Origin: Phreatobacter sp. | Lineage (GTDB): Bacteria; Pseudomonadota; Alphaproteobacteria; Rhizobiales; Phreatobacteraceae | Assembly: GCF_027532945.1 (NCBI RefSeq) | Contig: NZ_JAPZTZ010000016.1 | Coordinates: forward strand, 62,001 to 126,000 | Reading direction: 5' to 3' | Length of the DNA: 64,000 nt | In this document: positions 16,045 to 24,131 of the stretch, piece by piece | How positions within the stretch are numbered: position 1 is the first letter of the stretch | How the letters are laid out: each line of letters begins with the position of its first letter | Notes under the pieces: model-generated | Seen by the model: only the letters and a program-made list of their open reading frames with translations | What the model was told of the DNA's origin: nothing | The model's database searches: none | Made by a program: the position numbers and the translations under genes

Positions 16045-16839
16045 ATGGACATGAATTTGACGGGCCGCGTTGCGGTCATCACTGGCCCGGCCAAGGGCAT
16101 GGGCGCGGCCGTGACGCGGCTCTTCGCCGCCGAGGGCTGCCGCCTTGCCCTGCTCGGCCGCGACACCGCCGCCATCGAGCCGGTTGCCGCCGAGGTCAGG
16201 GCGAGGGGCGCCGAGGCGCTCATCATCCCCTGCGACATCACCAAGGGGTCCGATTGCGACGCCGCGATCGCGAAGACTCAAGGAGCCTATGGCGGGCGCA
16301 TCGACATTCTCGTCAATGTCGCGGGTGGCTCGGGACCGGTCGGCAAGACCGGCTGGGAGACGACGGAAGAGGAGTTCGACGAGATCGTCGACCTCAACAT
16401 GCGCGGCTGCTTCAACACGATGAAGGCCGTCACCCCCATCATGATCGCCCAGCGCTACGGCAAGATCGTCAATGTCGGCGGCACGTTCGGCATGCGCGGG
16501 CGGGCCGGGCGCATGGCCTATTCGGCGTCGAAATGGGGCCTGCGCGGCATCACCAAGAGCTTCGCGCTGGAGGTCGGGCCCCACGGCATCAACGTCAACT
16601 GTGTCGCGCCCGGCATGATCGAGGGCGACCGCTTCCGCACCAAGGTCATCCCCGAGATGGCGAAGCGGCTCGGCATCAGCCACGAGGAGGCGGTGGCCCA
16701 TCACGCCGCCGACTATGCTTTGCGGCGCATCTCGACCGATGTCGACGTTGCCAATGCCTGCCTGTTCCTCGCCTCGGACGCGGCGCGCCAGATCACCGGC
16801 GTCGACCTGCCGGTCGATGGCGGCTGGGCCATGCTGTGA
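16045..16839 (+). CDS. SDR family oxidoreductase
   Basis: 264 residues. The cofactor motif is slightly unusual, TGPAKGMG in place of TGxxxGIG. The NVAG-like segment is VNVAGGSG, the catalytic pair is YSASK (Tyr-x-x-x-Lys), and the C-terminus ITGVDLPVDGGWAML is typical of 3-oxoacyl-ACP-reductase-like SDRs. It starts 11 bases after the binding protein and its stop overlaps an in-frame GTG of the next gene, so the three genes form one operon. Likely acts on the same imported compound as its neighbours. Confidence 0.87.
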   Translation: MDMNLTGRVAVITGPAKGMGAAVTRLFAAEGCRLALLGRDTAAIEPVAAEVRARGAEALIIPCDITKGSDCDAAIAKTQGAYGGRIDILVNVAGGSGPVGKTGWETTEEEFDEIVDLNMRGCFNTMKAVTPIMIAQRYGKIVNVGGTFGMRGRAGRMAYSASKWGLRGITKSFALEVGPHGINVNCVAPGMIEGDRFRTKVIPEMAKRLGISHEEAVAHHAADYALRRISTDVDVANACLFLASDAARQITGVDLPVDGGWAML

Positions 16840-16850
16840 CGGAGCGGACC

Positions 16851-18275
16851 ATGAGCGCCACCCCCGATCTTCTTATCCACGGCGGCACGGTTGTCTCGGG
16901 CGACGCCACGGTGAAGGCCGATGTCGCTGTGAAGGACGGCCTCGTCATGGCCGTCGGTGCGCCGGGCACCTTGCCGGCGGGCCGCGAGAGCCTGGATGCG
17001 ACCGGGCTCCACGTGCTGCCGGGCGCCATCGACGTCCACGTCCATTTCCGTGAGCCGGGCTACACGCACAAGGAGGACTGGGAGACCGGCACGGCGGCCG
17101 CCGCCATGGGCGGCACGACGACGGTCTTCGAGATGCCGAACACCCATCCGCCGACCCGGTCCATCACCGAGCTGCGGCAGAAGCAGGAGGCGGCCAAGAA
17201 GGCCTATGTCGACTACGGCATCTACGGGCTGCTTGCCGAGGACAATATCGCCGAACTTCCGGGGCTGATCGAGGGCGGGGTCAACGCCTTCAAGTGCTTC
17301 ATGGGCAACACGTTCGGCAACCTGCCCTCGCCCTCGACGGGGGCCATGCTCGAGGGCTTCGAGATCATCGCGCCCTCCGGCCTGCGCATCTCGCTCCATG
17401 CCGAAACGGCGTCCATCATGGCCTGGCGGCAGAAGCGCCTGATGGAGGCCGGCCGCAACGATCCGCTCGCCCATGTGGCGGCGCGGCCCGCCGTGGTCGC
17501 GGCGGAGGCGGTCGCCCGCGCCGCGATCCTCGCGGAATGGACGGGCGCGCGGCTGCACGTGCTCCACATTTCGTCAGGCCTCGAACTCGGGCCGCTGCGC
17601 GATGCGAAAGCCCGCGGCGTCGACATCACCGGCGGCACCTGCCCCTGCTACCTGCTGCTCGACACCCGCGACTATGGCCGTCTCGGATCGGTGATCCGGG
17701 TCAATCCGCCGGTGCGCGAGGCGAGCGATTCCGAGGCCATCTGGGCGGCGCTGAAGGACGGCACGGTGGATCTCGTCGAGACCGACCACGCCCCCCATAC
17801 GCCGGAGGAGAAGACCAAGGCGGTGATCTGGGAAGCCGATTGCGGCTTTCCGGGCGTCGAGACGCAGATGCCGCTGATGCTCAATGAGGTGGCCAAGGGC
17901 CGCATGAGCGTCGAGGACTATGTCCGCTGGTCCGCCGAGAACCCGGCGAAGCGCTTCGGCCTCTGGCCGGTGAAGGGGCGCATTGCCGCCGGCGCCCATG
18001 CCGATATCGCGGTGGTGGACCTCACGCGCACCGAGACGATCCGCGCCGAGGCGCTGCATTCGCGGGCGAAGGTCACTCCCTTCGAGGGCAAGGCAGTGAC
18101 GGGCGTTCCCGTGCACACGCTGGTGCGCGGGCGCTTCGTGCAGAAGGACCGCAGGCTGGTGACCGAGGCTCGCGGTCACGGACGGCAGGTCACCGATGTG
18201 CAGCGCATGCCGGCGCCGACAGTGGCCAATGCCGACAAGACCCTCGCGGCAGAAATCGCCCGCGCGAGGGCCTGA
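16851..18275 (+). CDS. Dihydroorotase-family cyclic amidohydrolase
   Basis: 474 residues from the ATG at 16851 with GGAG upstream. The binuclear zinc site is complete: DVHVHFREPG with H63 and H65, the carbamylated lysine K148 (NAFKCFMGN), H183 (SLHAETAS), H239 (LHVLHISS) and D312 (VETDHAPHT). The family includes dihydroorotase, allantoinase and hydantoinase. The FREPGYTHKEDW sequence is dihydroorotase-like, but the location next to an SDR and a binding protein, away from other pyr genes, favours a catabolic ring-opening amidase. Confidence 0.88.
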   Translation: MSATPDLLIHGGTVVSGDATVKADVAVKDGLVMAVGAPGTLPAGRESLDATGLHVLPGAIDVHVHFREPGYTHKEDWETGTAAAAMGGTTTVFEMPNTHPPTRSITELRQKQEAAKKAYVDYGIYGLLAEDNIAELPGLIEGGVNAFKCFMGNTFGNLPSPSTGAMLEGFEIIAPSGLRISLHAETASIMAWRQKRLMEAGRNDPLAHVAARPAVVAAEAVARAAILAEWTGARLHVLHISSGLELGPLRDAKARGVDITGGTCPCYLLLDTRDYGRLGSVIRVNPPVREASDSEAIWAALKDGTVDLVETDHAPHTPEEKTKAVIWEADCGFPGVETQMPLMLNEVAKGRMSVEDYVRWSAENPAKRFGLWPVKGRIAAGAHADIAVVDLTRTETIRAEALHSRAKVTPFEGKAVTGVPVHTLVRGRFVQKDRRLVTEARGHGRQVTDVQRMPAPTVANADKTLAAEIARARA

Positions 18276-18316
18276 TCGCGTCAGCGGACGGCCCGGGTTG
18301 TCATGGGAAGACCGAT

Positions 18317-18346
18317 GATGGCGGCGGTCCTCAGACCGCCGCCATC
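18317..18346. terminator. Stem-loop between convergent genes
   Basis: A perfect 13-base stem (GATGGCGGCGGTC with its complement) closes a 4-base loop CTCA between two convergent stops. There is no U-run on either strand, so it is a terminator-like hairpin rather than a canonical intrinsic terminator, but its stability and position suit shared 3'-end formation. Confidence 0.6.
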
Positions 18347-18352
18347 CGAGGA

Positions 18353-18769
18353 TCACTGGGTCCGCTTGCCGTCCGCGGCGAACTGGCGGAGATAGGCGGT
18401 GAGGTCGGCGATCTGGTTGTCGCTGCGGATGCCGGCGAAGACCATGCGGGTGCCGGGCGTCACCTCGCGCGGATTGCGGATGTAGACCGCGAAATTCTCC
18501 GGCGACCAGACCTTCTCGGCGACTGCAGGGGTCTTGAAGGCGGGCGAATAGTTGAAGCCCTCGACCGTGCCGGCCTTGCGGCCGAACAGGCCGTTGAGAT
18601 TGGGGCCGACGCCGTTGCGGGCGGTCTCGCCGACCTGGTGGCAGGCGCGGCACTGGGCGAAGACACGCTCGCCGGCGGCCGGATCGCCGGCGGACTGGGC
18701 GAGAAGCGGGGACGCCGCGACGGCGGCGAGGAGGGACACGGACAGGGCCGTGGCGGCGACGATGCGCAT
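18353..18769 (-). CDS. Class I cytochrome c
   Basis: 138 residues with a Sec signal (MRIVAATALSVSLLAAVAASPLLAQ). The mature protein has one heme motif CRACH, the segment NGVGPNLNGLFGRKAG typical of the cytochrome c2/c550 group, and a distal methionine in TRMVFAG. It is periplasmic and probably shuttles electrons between the bc1 complex and oxidase or other partners. The ATG at 18769 is chosen because the signal peptide begins there. The gene stands alone, with a terminator between it and the upstream aminopeptidase gene. Confidence 0.92.
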   Translation of the reverse strand: MRIVAATALSVSLLAAVAASPLLAQSAGDPAAGERVFAQCRACHQVGETARNGVGPNLNGLFGRKAGTVEGFNYSPAFKTPAVAEKVWSPENFAVYIRNPREVTPGTRMVFAGIRSDNQIADLTAYLRQFAADGKRTQ

Positions 18770-18795
18770 GGTGCAGATCCTGACGATGGTGGCTG

Positions 18796-18829
18796 AAAAG
18801 GCCGATGGCGATGGTCTCGCCATCGGCCT
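18796..18829 (-). terminator. Intrinsic terminator of the M29 aminopeptidase gene
   Basis: On the minus strand a perfect 13-base stem (arms 18829-18817 and 18811-18799) closes a 5-base loop and is followed by a short U-run (TTTT). It lies downstream of the aminopeptidase stop at 18945 and upstream of the cytochrome c start. Confidence 0.7.
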
Positions 18830-18944
18830 CGTCCGGGGGTGCCCCCGATGTAGCGACAAATAGGATTCGTCGCCACCACGACAATGTCCTGCGACGACAC
18901 CGGTCGAGCCATCGCCATCCTGGAAGAGTCTGGCCGTGGGACCG

Positions 18945-20195
18945 TCAAGCCCACTCGCCGCGGCGGAAGACCGGCACCCGCTGGCCGTCGGCGGTTACGC
19001 CGTCGATATCGACTTCGCCCGAGCCGATCATCCAGTCGATATGGATGAGCGAGCGGTTGCCGCCGCGCGCGGCGATCTCGTCGGGCGTCAGGCTGGCGCC
19101 ATTGACGAAGCACTTGGCGTAGCACTGGCCGAGCGCGATATGGCAGGAGGCGTTCTCGTCGAAGAGCGTGTTGTAGAAAAGGATGCCGCTCTTGGAGATG
19201 GGCGAGGAATGCGGCACGAGCGCCACCTCGCCGAGCCGGCGAGCGCCCTCATCGGTGTCGAGCACCTTGCCCAGAACCTGTTCGCCGCGGCTCGCATGAG
19301 CCTCGACGATCCGCCCCGCTTCGAAGCGCACGCGGATGCCGTCGATCAGCGTGCCCTGGTAGGACAGCGGCTTGGTGCTGGAGACATGGCCGGTCACTTT
19401 CAGCGCATGGGGCGTGGTGAAGACCTCTTCGGTCGGGATGTTGGGGTTGCAGGTGATGCCGTTCTTCGCCGTGGAGGCGCCGCCCTCCCAGAGGTGATCG
19501 TCGGCGAGGCCGACGGTGAGATCGGTGCCGGGCCCCGTGAACTGGAGGGCGGCGAAGCGCTGCTCGTTGAGCGAGGCGGTGCGGCGGGCAAGCGCGGCGT
19601 TATGCGCTTCCCAGGCCGCAACGGGATCGTCCTGGTTGACGCGCGAGGCAGCGAAGATGGCATCGGCCAGGCGCGTCACGGCCGCCGCCTCGTCGAGGTC
19701 GGGGAAGACCAGCTTGGCCCAGGCCGTGCCGGGATAGGCGACGATGTTCCAGTTGATGTCGAAGCCGGCGATCTTCTCCAGCGCGGGCTGGTAGGCCCGC
19801 GAGGTCGCGCGGTTGGCGCGCGAGACCTTGTCGGGGTCCTCGTTGGCCAGCAGCATCGGATTGTCACCGACGACAGCGAGGCGGGCGGTGTTGTCGCCGA
19901 AGGCCTCGGCCATGCCGCGATAGAGCCAGTCCGGCGCCTTGTCGAAGCTCTCGGTATGGGCGTGGCGGAAGCGGGTGAGGGTGAGTTCCTCGTCCGAGAG
20001 GATGGGCGTCACCAGATTGGCGCCGGCCTGATAGGCATGGCGGGCGATGCGCCGCACCAGAGGCAGCGAGCCGGCCGAGCCGGTGAGCAGGAGATCCTGG
20101 CCCTTGCGCAAGCGGAGCCCGACCTTGACGGCGACTTCCGCGAGCTTGTCGAGGCGGGCTTCGTCAATCCGGGAGGAGGGATGTGCTGCGTCCAT
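18945..20195 (-). CDS. M29 family aminopeptidase
   Basis: 416 residues from the ATG at 20195, preceded by AGGAC. It matches thermophilic-type leucyl aminopeptidases of family M29: GANLVTPILSDEE near the N-terminus, the metal-binding EEVFTTP segment (N-I-P-T-E-E-V-F-T), and the C-terminal YNTLFDENASCHIALGQCY and HIDWMIGSGEVDIDG with the E, H and D ligands. Cytoplasmic metallo-exopeptidase acting on short peptides. Upstream in-frame codons would add 23 residues not typical of the family. Confidence 0.9.
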   Translation of the reverse strand: MDAAHPSSRIDEARLDKLAEVAVKVGLRLRKGQDLLLTGSAGSLPLVRRIARHAYQAGANLVTPILSDEELTLTRFRHAHTESFDKAPDWLYRGMAEAFGDNTARLAVVGDNPMLLANEDPDKVSRANRATSRAYQPALEKIAGFDINWNIVAYPGTAWAKLVFPDLDEAAAVTRLADAIFAASRVNQDDPVAAWEAHNAALARRTASLNEQRFAALQFTGPGTDLTVGLADDHLWEGGASTAKNGITCNPNIPTEEVFTTPHALKVTGHVSSTKPLSYQGTLIDGIRVRFEAGRIVEAHASRGEQVLGKVLDTDEGARRLGEVALVPHSSPISKSGILFYNTLFDENASCHIALGQCYAKCFVNGASLTPDEIAARGGNRSLIHIDWMIGSGEVDIDGVTADGQRVPVFRRGEWA

Positions 20196-20302
20196 GGTCG
20201 GGTCCTGGTGGCGTGCCGGCGAAAGGTGACCCTGCGTCACGAGCCTGGCAACCCATCCGAGCAAGCAGCGGGCATGCGCGCCGCGGGACGCGCGCCCTGC
20301 CG

Positions 20303-21085
20303 TCAGAAGATGCTGTAGCCACCATCAATGACGAGGGTCTGGCCCGTCATGTAGGACGATGACCGGCTCATCAGGAAGACTGCCATCCCTCCGAAATCGG
20401 CCGGCGTGCCGAAACGCCGCACCGGAATGCGCGGCGAGACCGCCTTGACGAACTTCTCGTCGGCGAGGGCGCGGGCGGTCATATCCGTCTCGATCCAGCC
20501 CGGCAGGATGGTGTTCGCGGTGACGCCATGGCGGGCGAGCTCGACGGCGATGGCCCGGACGAACGCATTGAGCGCGCCTTTCGAGGCGCCGTAATGCTCG
20601 TTCCAGGCGGCGCCCTCGATGGAAGCGACGGACGAGGTGGCCACCAGCCGGCCGAAGGGATCGCCCGCCTTGGCACGGACCACCATGTGGCGGGCGGCGA
20701 GCTGGAAGCCGCGGGCGACGCCCTCGACATTGGCGGTCATCAGCCGGCGCCATTCATCCCAGTCGCGCTCGATGAAGGGGCCCTTGCTCTCGCCGGTGAT
20801 GCCGGCATTGGCGAAGAACCCGTCGACGCGGCCGAGGGCGGACAGGGTTGCGGCGAAGGCTGCCTCGATGGAGGCGGGGTCCGTGACGTCGCAAGTCCGG
20901 CCCTCGACCTGCCCGCCGGTCGCCTTGAGACCCGACACCGCAGCCTCCGTCTTGTCGCGGTTGCGGCCCCAGATGGAGACGGCGCAACCCGCTCCGACCA
21001 GCGCCTCGGCCATGCCGAGGCCAATGCCGCCATTGCCGCCGGTGACGATGGCCACGCGGCCCGAAAGGTCGAAGATCTGGGTCAT
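20303..21085 (-). CDS. SDR family oxidoreductase (gluconate 5-dehydrogenase-like)
   Basis: 260 residues. TGGNGGIG is the cofactor motif, FFANAGITG the NAG segment, YGASKGALN the catalytic Tyr-x-x-x-Lys, and the C-terminus YMTGQTLVIDGGYSIF is typical. The overall pattern resembles gluconate 5-dehydrogenase and 3-oxoacyl-ACP reductases. It is 107 bases upstream of the aminopeptidase gene on the same strand, without an obvious functional link. The substrate cannot be assigned. Confidence 0.87.
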   Translation of the reverse strand: MTQIFDLSGRVAIVTGGNGGIGLGMAEALVGAGCAVSIWGRNRDKTEAAVSGLKATGGQVEGRTCDVTDPASIEAAFAATLSALGRVDGFFANAGITGESKGPFIERDWDEWRRLMTANVEGVARGFQLAARHMVVRAKAGDPFGRLVATSSVASIEGAAWNEHYGASKGALNAFVRAIAVELARHGVTANTILPGWIETDMTARALADEKFVKAVSPRIPVRRFGTPADFGGMAVFLMSRSSSYMTGQTLVIDGGYSIF

Positions 21086-21175
21086 GGCTGTCCTCCGTCG
21101 CGCACTGCCGGCGCCTGTTCGTCATGGGACGGGCGGGGCGGCCCGGCCGTCAACCGGGCCGACGGAGGGAGGGGG

Positions 21176-21712
21176 TCAGCTGGCGGCGGCGGTGGAGGTT
21201 TCGCGACGGCGGAGAATCCAGAGCACCAGTGTCGCCAGCGCCACCATCCACATCTTGCCGAGGACGAGGCCGGGAAGAAGCTGGACCGAGCCGAAGGCGA
21301 GCCAGAGGAACAGCGTGGAATCGATCACCGTGCCGACGAGGCTCGAGGCCCAGACGGCGGCGATGAGGCGCTTGCGGGCAAGGGGGGTATAGACCGCCGT
21401 ATCGGCAAGTTCCGAGAACAGGAAAGCGCAGGCGGAGGCGAGGGCGAGGGCAGGGGCTGCGACGGTCCAGGACAGGGCGGCGCCGACGACGATGCCGGCG
21501 AGCGACCAGACGAGGCCGAGGCGGCGCTGGACGAGATCGCGCAGCACCAGGGCAAGGCCGATCATCAGCACGCCGCTCGGCGCCATCAGGCCGAAGCCGA
21601 CGGGAATGAGGCAGGGGCCATTGGGCACGCAGGTCGTGCCGAGATTGCCGATCAGCCAGTTGGCGGCGGGAATGGTGGCGACGAAGCCGGCGAGGGCGAG
21701 ATATCCGAGCAT
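21176..21712 (-). CDS. VUT family membrane protein (queuosine-precursor transporter type)
   Basis: 178 residues with about five to six hydrophobic segments. AANWLIGNLG, VGFGLMAPSGVLMIGLALVLRD and the acidic FSELADTAVYTPLARK segment are typical of the VUT/DUF165 family, whose best known member is YhhQ, an importer of 7-cyano-7-deazaguanine. The family also contains short members of unknown substrate, and this protein is shorter than YhhQ, so the transport substrate is left open. Divergent from the PAP2 gene. Confidence 0.78.
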   Translation of the reverse strand: MLGYLALAGFVATIPAANWLIGNLGTTCVPNGPCLIPVGFGLMAPSGVLMIGLALVLRDLVQRRLGLVWSLAGIVVGAALSWTVAAPALALASACAFLFSELADTAVYTPLARKRLIAAVWASSLVGTVIDSTLFLWLAFGSVQLLPGLVLGKMWMVALATLVLWILRRRETSTAAAS

Positions 21713-21847
21713 GTCTGGCCGTGGGGTGGTGGCGGAAAGGCGCCTCCATACAGCGACAGGCCGCCAAGGTCACGCGATGTGTGCAGTGCGGTCGTGCCCC
21801 GCCGCGGCCCGGGTGACCCGCCGGCCGATTTGGCCTAGAGGAGGGGA

Positions 21848-22714
21848 ATGACCACGTCGTTCGACCCGAGCAGCGCAGAAACACCGCGGACGTCCGCGCA
21901 GCGCTTCGCCGATTTCGGCCTGGCTTTCCGTGCCGGAATCGAGCGCCTGTTCCGCCCGGTCCGGCCGCTCGCCTCGCCGGCCTTCCGCGTCTTCCCCGGC
22001 TGGCCCGAGCGTTTTGCGGCCGCGGCCATCGCGCTGGCGCTCATCCTCGCCGGCATGGTCTATGTCGATCCCGTGGTGATCGGCGTACGCGCCTGGACGC
22101 GCGGCGGATGGGCCTTCGTCTGGGAGCTCATCACCGATGTCGGCAAATCCGCCTGGGTGCTGATCCCCAGCGGCGTCATACTGCTGGTGATCCTGTCGGT
22201 CGTCACGCCGGCGCGGCGCTTTGCCGACAGGGTGATGCTGGCGCTTGCCGCCCGGCTCGCCTTCGTCTTCATCGCGGTGGGCGGATCTGGACTGATCGTC
22301 ACCATCGTCAAGCGCATCATCGCCCGCGGGCGGCCGCGCTATTTCGACGAGTTCGGCGCCTTGCACTTCCAGTTCCCGAGCTGGCAGGCGTCCTATGCGA
22401 GCTTCCCCTCGGGGCATTCGCAGACGGCCTTTGCCATCGCGCTGTCCTTCGCCGCGCTGTTCCCGCGCTGGCGTAACACCTTCATCGTCCTGGCGGTGAT
22501 CGTCGCCTTCAGCCGCGTGGCCGTGGACGCCCACTATTTCACCGACATCGTCGCCGGTTCGCTGTGGGGCGCCTGGTTCACCGTGATGACGCGCGAATGG
22601 TTCGCGCGTCGCGGTCTCGTCTTCTCGCCGATGGCGCACCGGGAGCCGGTGCCGATGCCCCGGCACAGGCTGAAACAGGCACTGGCGCAGGTCTGGCGCC
22701 GCTTGCGCGGCTGA
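21848..22714 (+). CDS. PAP2 family phosphatase
   Basis: 288 residues with several membrane segments. The three-part phosphatase signature is complete: KRIIARGRPR at 155-164, PSGH at 187-190 and SRVAVDAHYFTD at 222-233, with the catalytic histidines on the outer side. Likely dephosphorylates a lipid such as lipid A, phosphatidylglycerophosphate or undecaprenyl pyrophosphate. Its TGA is directly followed by the reverse stop of metC, so the two convergent genes abut with no intergenic DNA. Confidence 0.9.
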   Translation: MTTSFDPSSAETPRTSAQRFADFGLAFRAGIERLFRPVRPLASPAFRVFPGWPERFAAAAIALALILAGMVYVDPVVIGVRAWTRGGWAFVWELITDVGKSAWVLIPSGVILLVILSVVTPARRFADRVMLALAARLAFVFIAVGGSGLIVTIVKRIIARGRPRYFDEFGALHFQFPSWQASYASFPSGHSQTAFAIALSFAALFPRWRNTFIVLAVIVAFSRVAVDAHYFTDIVAGSLWGAWFTVMTREWFARRGLVFSPMAHREPVPMPRHRLKQALAQVWRRLRG

Positions 22715-23896
22715 TCAGGCCGCGGCCTTCAACCGCTCGAAGCCGGCGGCGAGGTCGGCCTGCAGGTCCTTCACGTCCTCGAGGCCGATCTGGAAGCGCA
22801 GGGCCGGGCCGCCCGGATTCCATGTCGTCGCGCTGCGATAGGGCGCGCAGTCGAACGGCACCACGAGGCTCTCGTAGCCACCCCAGGAATAGCCCATGCC
22901 GAAGAGCTCGAGCCCGTCGAGGAAGGCGGCAAGCTGGCGCTCGCTTGCGGGATGCAGGATCACCGAGAACAGGCCCGAGGCGCCCTTGAAGTCGCGCTTC
23001 CAGATGGCATGGCCGGGATGGGACGGGAAGGCCGGGTGAAGAACGGTCTTCACTTCGAGCCGGGCGGCGAGCCATTCGGCCATGGCCATGCCCTGACGGT
23101 TGGCCTCGTCGAGGCGCAGCTTCATGGTGCGCAGGCCGCGCAGCGCCAGGAAGCAGTCCTCGGGGCCGGCGCCGATGGCGGTGAGGTCGAAAGTCTCGCG
23201 CAGGGCCGGATAGGCCCGCTCGTTGGCAGTGACGAGACCCATGAGCAGGTCGGAATGGCCGCCGAGATATTTGGTGCCGGCCTCGATGGCGATGTCGACG
23301 CCGCGTTCGTGCGGCGGGAAATAGAGCGGCGTCGCCCAGGTGTTGTCCATGACGACGAGGGCGCCCTTGGCATGGGCGGCAGCCGCGATGGCCGGAATGT
23401 CCTGCATTTCGAAGGACTGCGACCCCGGGGCCTCGGTGAAGACCACGGTGGTGTTCGGGCGCATCAGGTCGGCAATGCCGGCACCGATCAGCGGGTCGTA
23501 ATAGGTGGTCTCGACCCCGAAGCGCTTGAGGACCCCGTCGGCATACTGGCGGGTGGGACGATAGACCGAATCCGTTACCAGCATGTGGTCACCCGCCTTC
23601 AGGCAGGACTGCAGCGCGATGGCGATCGCGGCAAGGCCCGACGGCACGATCACCGTGCCGGCGGCCCCGGAAATGTCGGTCCAGGCCTCTTCCAGCGCCT
23701 TGGTCGTCGGCGTGCCCTTGGTGCCGTAGATGTATTTCTGGCGGCGGGCCTTCAGCTCCTCATAGGTCGGGTACAGCACCGTCGAGCCGCGATAGATCGG
23801 CGTGTTGACGAAGCCATACTGATCGGCGGGGTGGCGGCCTCCGAGCACCAGGCGAGTGCGCTCGGACAGGGACTTGGTATCGGACGGGCCAGCCAT
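22715..23896 (-). CDS. metC: Cystathionine beta-lyase
   Basis: 393 residues, full length for the Cys/Met-metabolism PLP family. Seen are YIYGTKGTPTTKALE, the cofactor-ring contact VTDSVYRPTRQ, the aspartate in VVMDNTWATPLYF, and the PLP lysine K209 in EAGTKYLGGHSD. The combination fits cystathionine beta-lyase, which cleaves cystathionine to homocysteine, pyruvate and ammonia. Divergent from the aap operon across 235 bases. No SAM-II riboswitch was recognised in its leader. Confidence 0.9.
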   Translation of the reverse strand: MAGPSDTKSLSERTRLVLGGRHPADQYGFVNTPIYRGSTVLYPTYEELKARRQKYIYGTKGTPTTKALEEAWTDISGAAGTVIVPSGLAAIAIALQSCLKAGDHMLVTDSVYRPTRQYADGVLKRFGVETTYYDPLIGAGIADLMRPNTTVVFTEAPGSQSFEMQDIPAIAAAAHAKGALVVMDNTWATPLYFPPHERGVDIAIEAGTKYLGGHSDLLMGLVTANERAYPALRETFDLTAIGAGPEDCFLALRGLRTMKLRLDEANRQGMAMAEWLAARLEVKTVLHPAFPSHPGHAIWKRDFKGASGLFSVILHPASERQLAAFLDGLELFGMGYSWGGYESLVVPFDCAPYRSATTWNPGGPALRFQIGLEDVKDLQADLAAGFERLKAAA

Positions 23897-23986
23897 GCCT
23901 GCCTCTGACGTTAGGAAAGGAGAGGGGCGTGACGGTCGGCCGCCGCGCGGTGGGACTCGGGCTTGTCGGCGGTCCGGCGTTCGCTC

Positions 23987-24000
23987 GTCAAGGCCTTGAC
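23987..24000. promoter_or_regulatory. 14-base perfect palindrome overlapping the aapJ -35 hexamer
   Basis: GTCAAGGCCTTGAC reads the same on both strands and contains the first five bases of the proposed TTGACC hexamer of the aap promoter. Its placement would let a bound dimer block polymerase, or act on both the aap and metC directions. The binding protein is not known. Confidence 0.45.
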
Positions 24001-24024
24001 CCCCGTTTCAAGATGGCCTGTGAT
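23996..24024 (+). promoter_or_regulatory. Candidate promoter of aapJQMP
   Basis: TTGACC (23996-24001) and TGTGAT (24019-24024) are separated by 17 bases, about 110 bases upstream of the aapJ start. Good -35 match and four of six in the -10. Sequence prediction only. Confidence 0.5.
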
Positions 24025-24131
24025 GCAGTTATGCGGGGTCTTGCGGACGACAGGTCCGGGAGGCAGCGCCCCAGGGGCGGCCCGCGGCGGACAAGAACCA
24101 AGCCACAACCAGAATGGGAAAGGCTGTCACC

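Noticed and set aside
15873-16850. N-terminal extension of the dihydroorotase-like gene
   Set aside because: The frame is open far upstream, but that stretch lies under the binding-protein end and the SDR gene in another frame and codes for Arg/Pro-rich shadow sequence; the true start is the ATG at 16851 with a ribosome site.
23897-24131. SAM-II riboswitch in the metC leader
   Set aside because: The leader was read on the minus strand for the conserved SAM-II core and pseudoknot elements; none was found.
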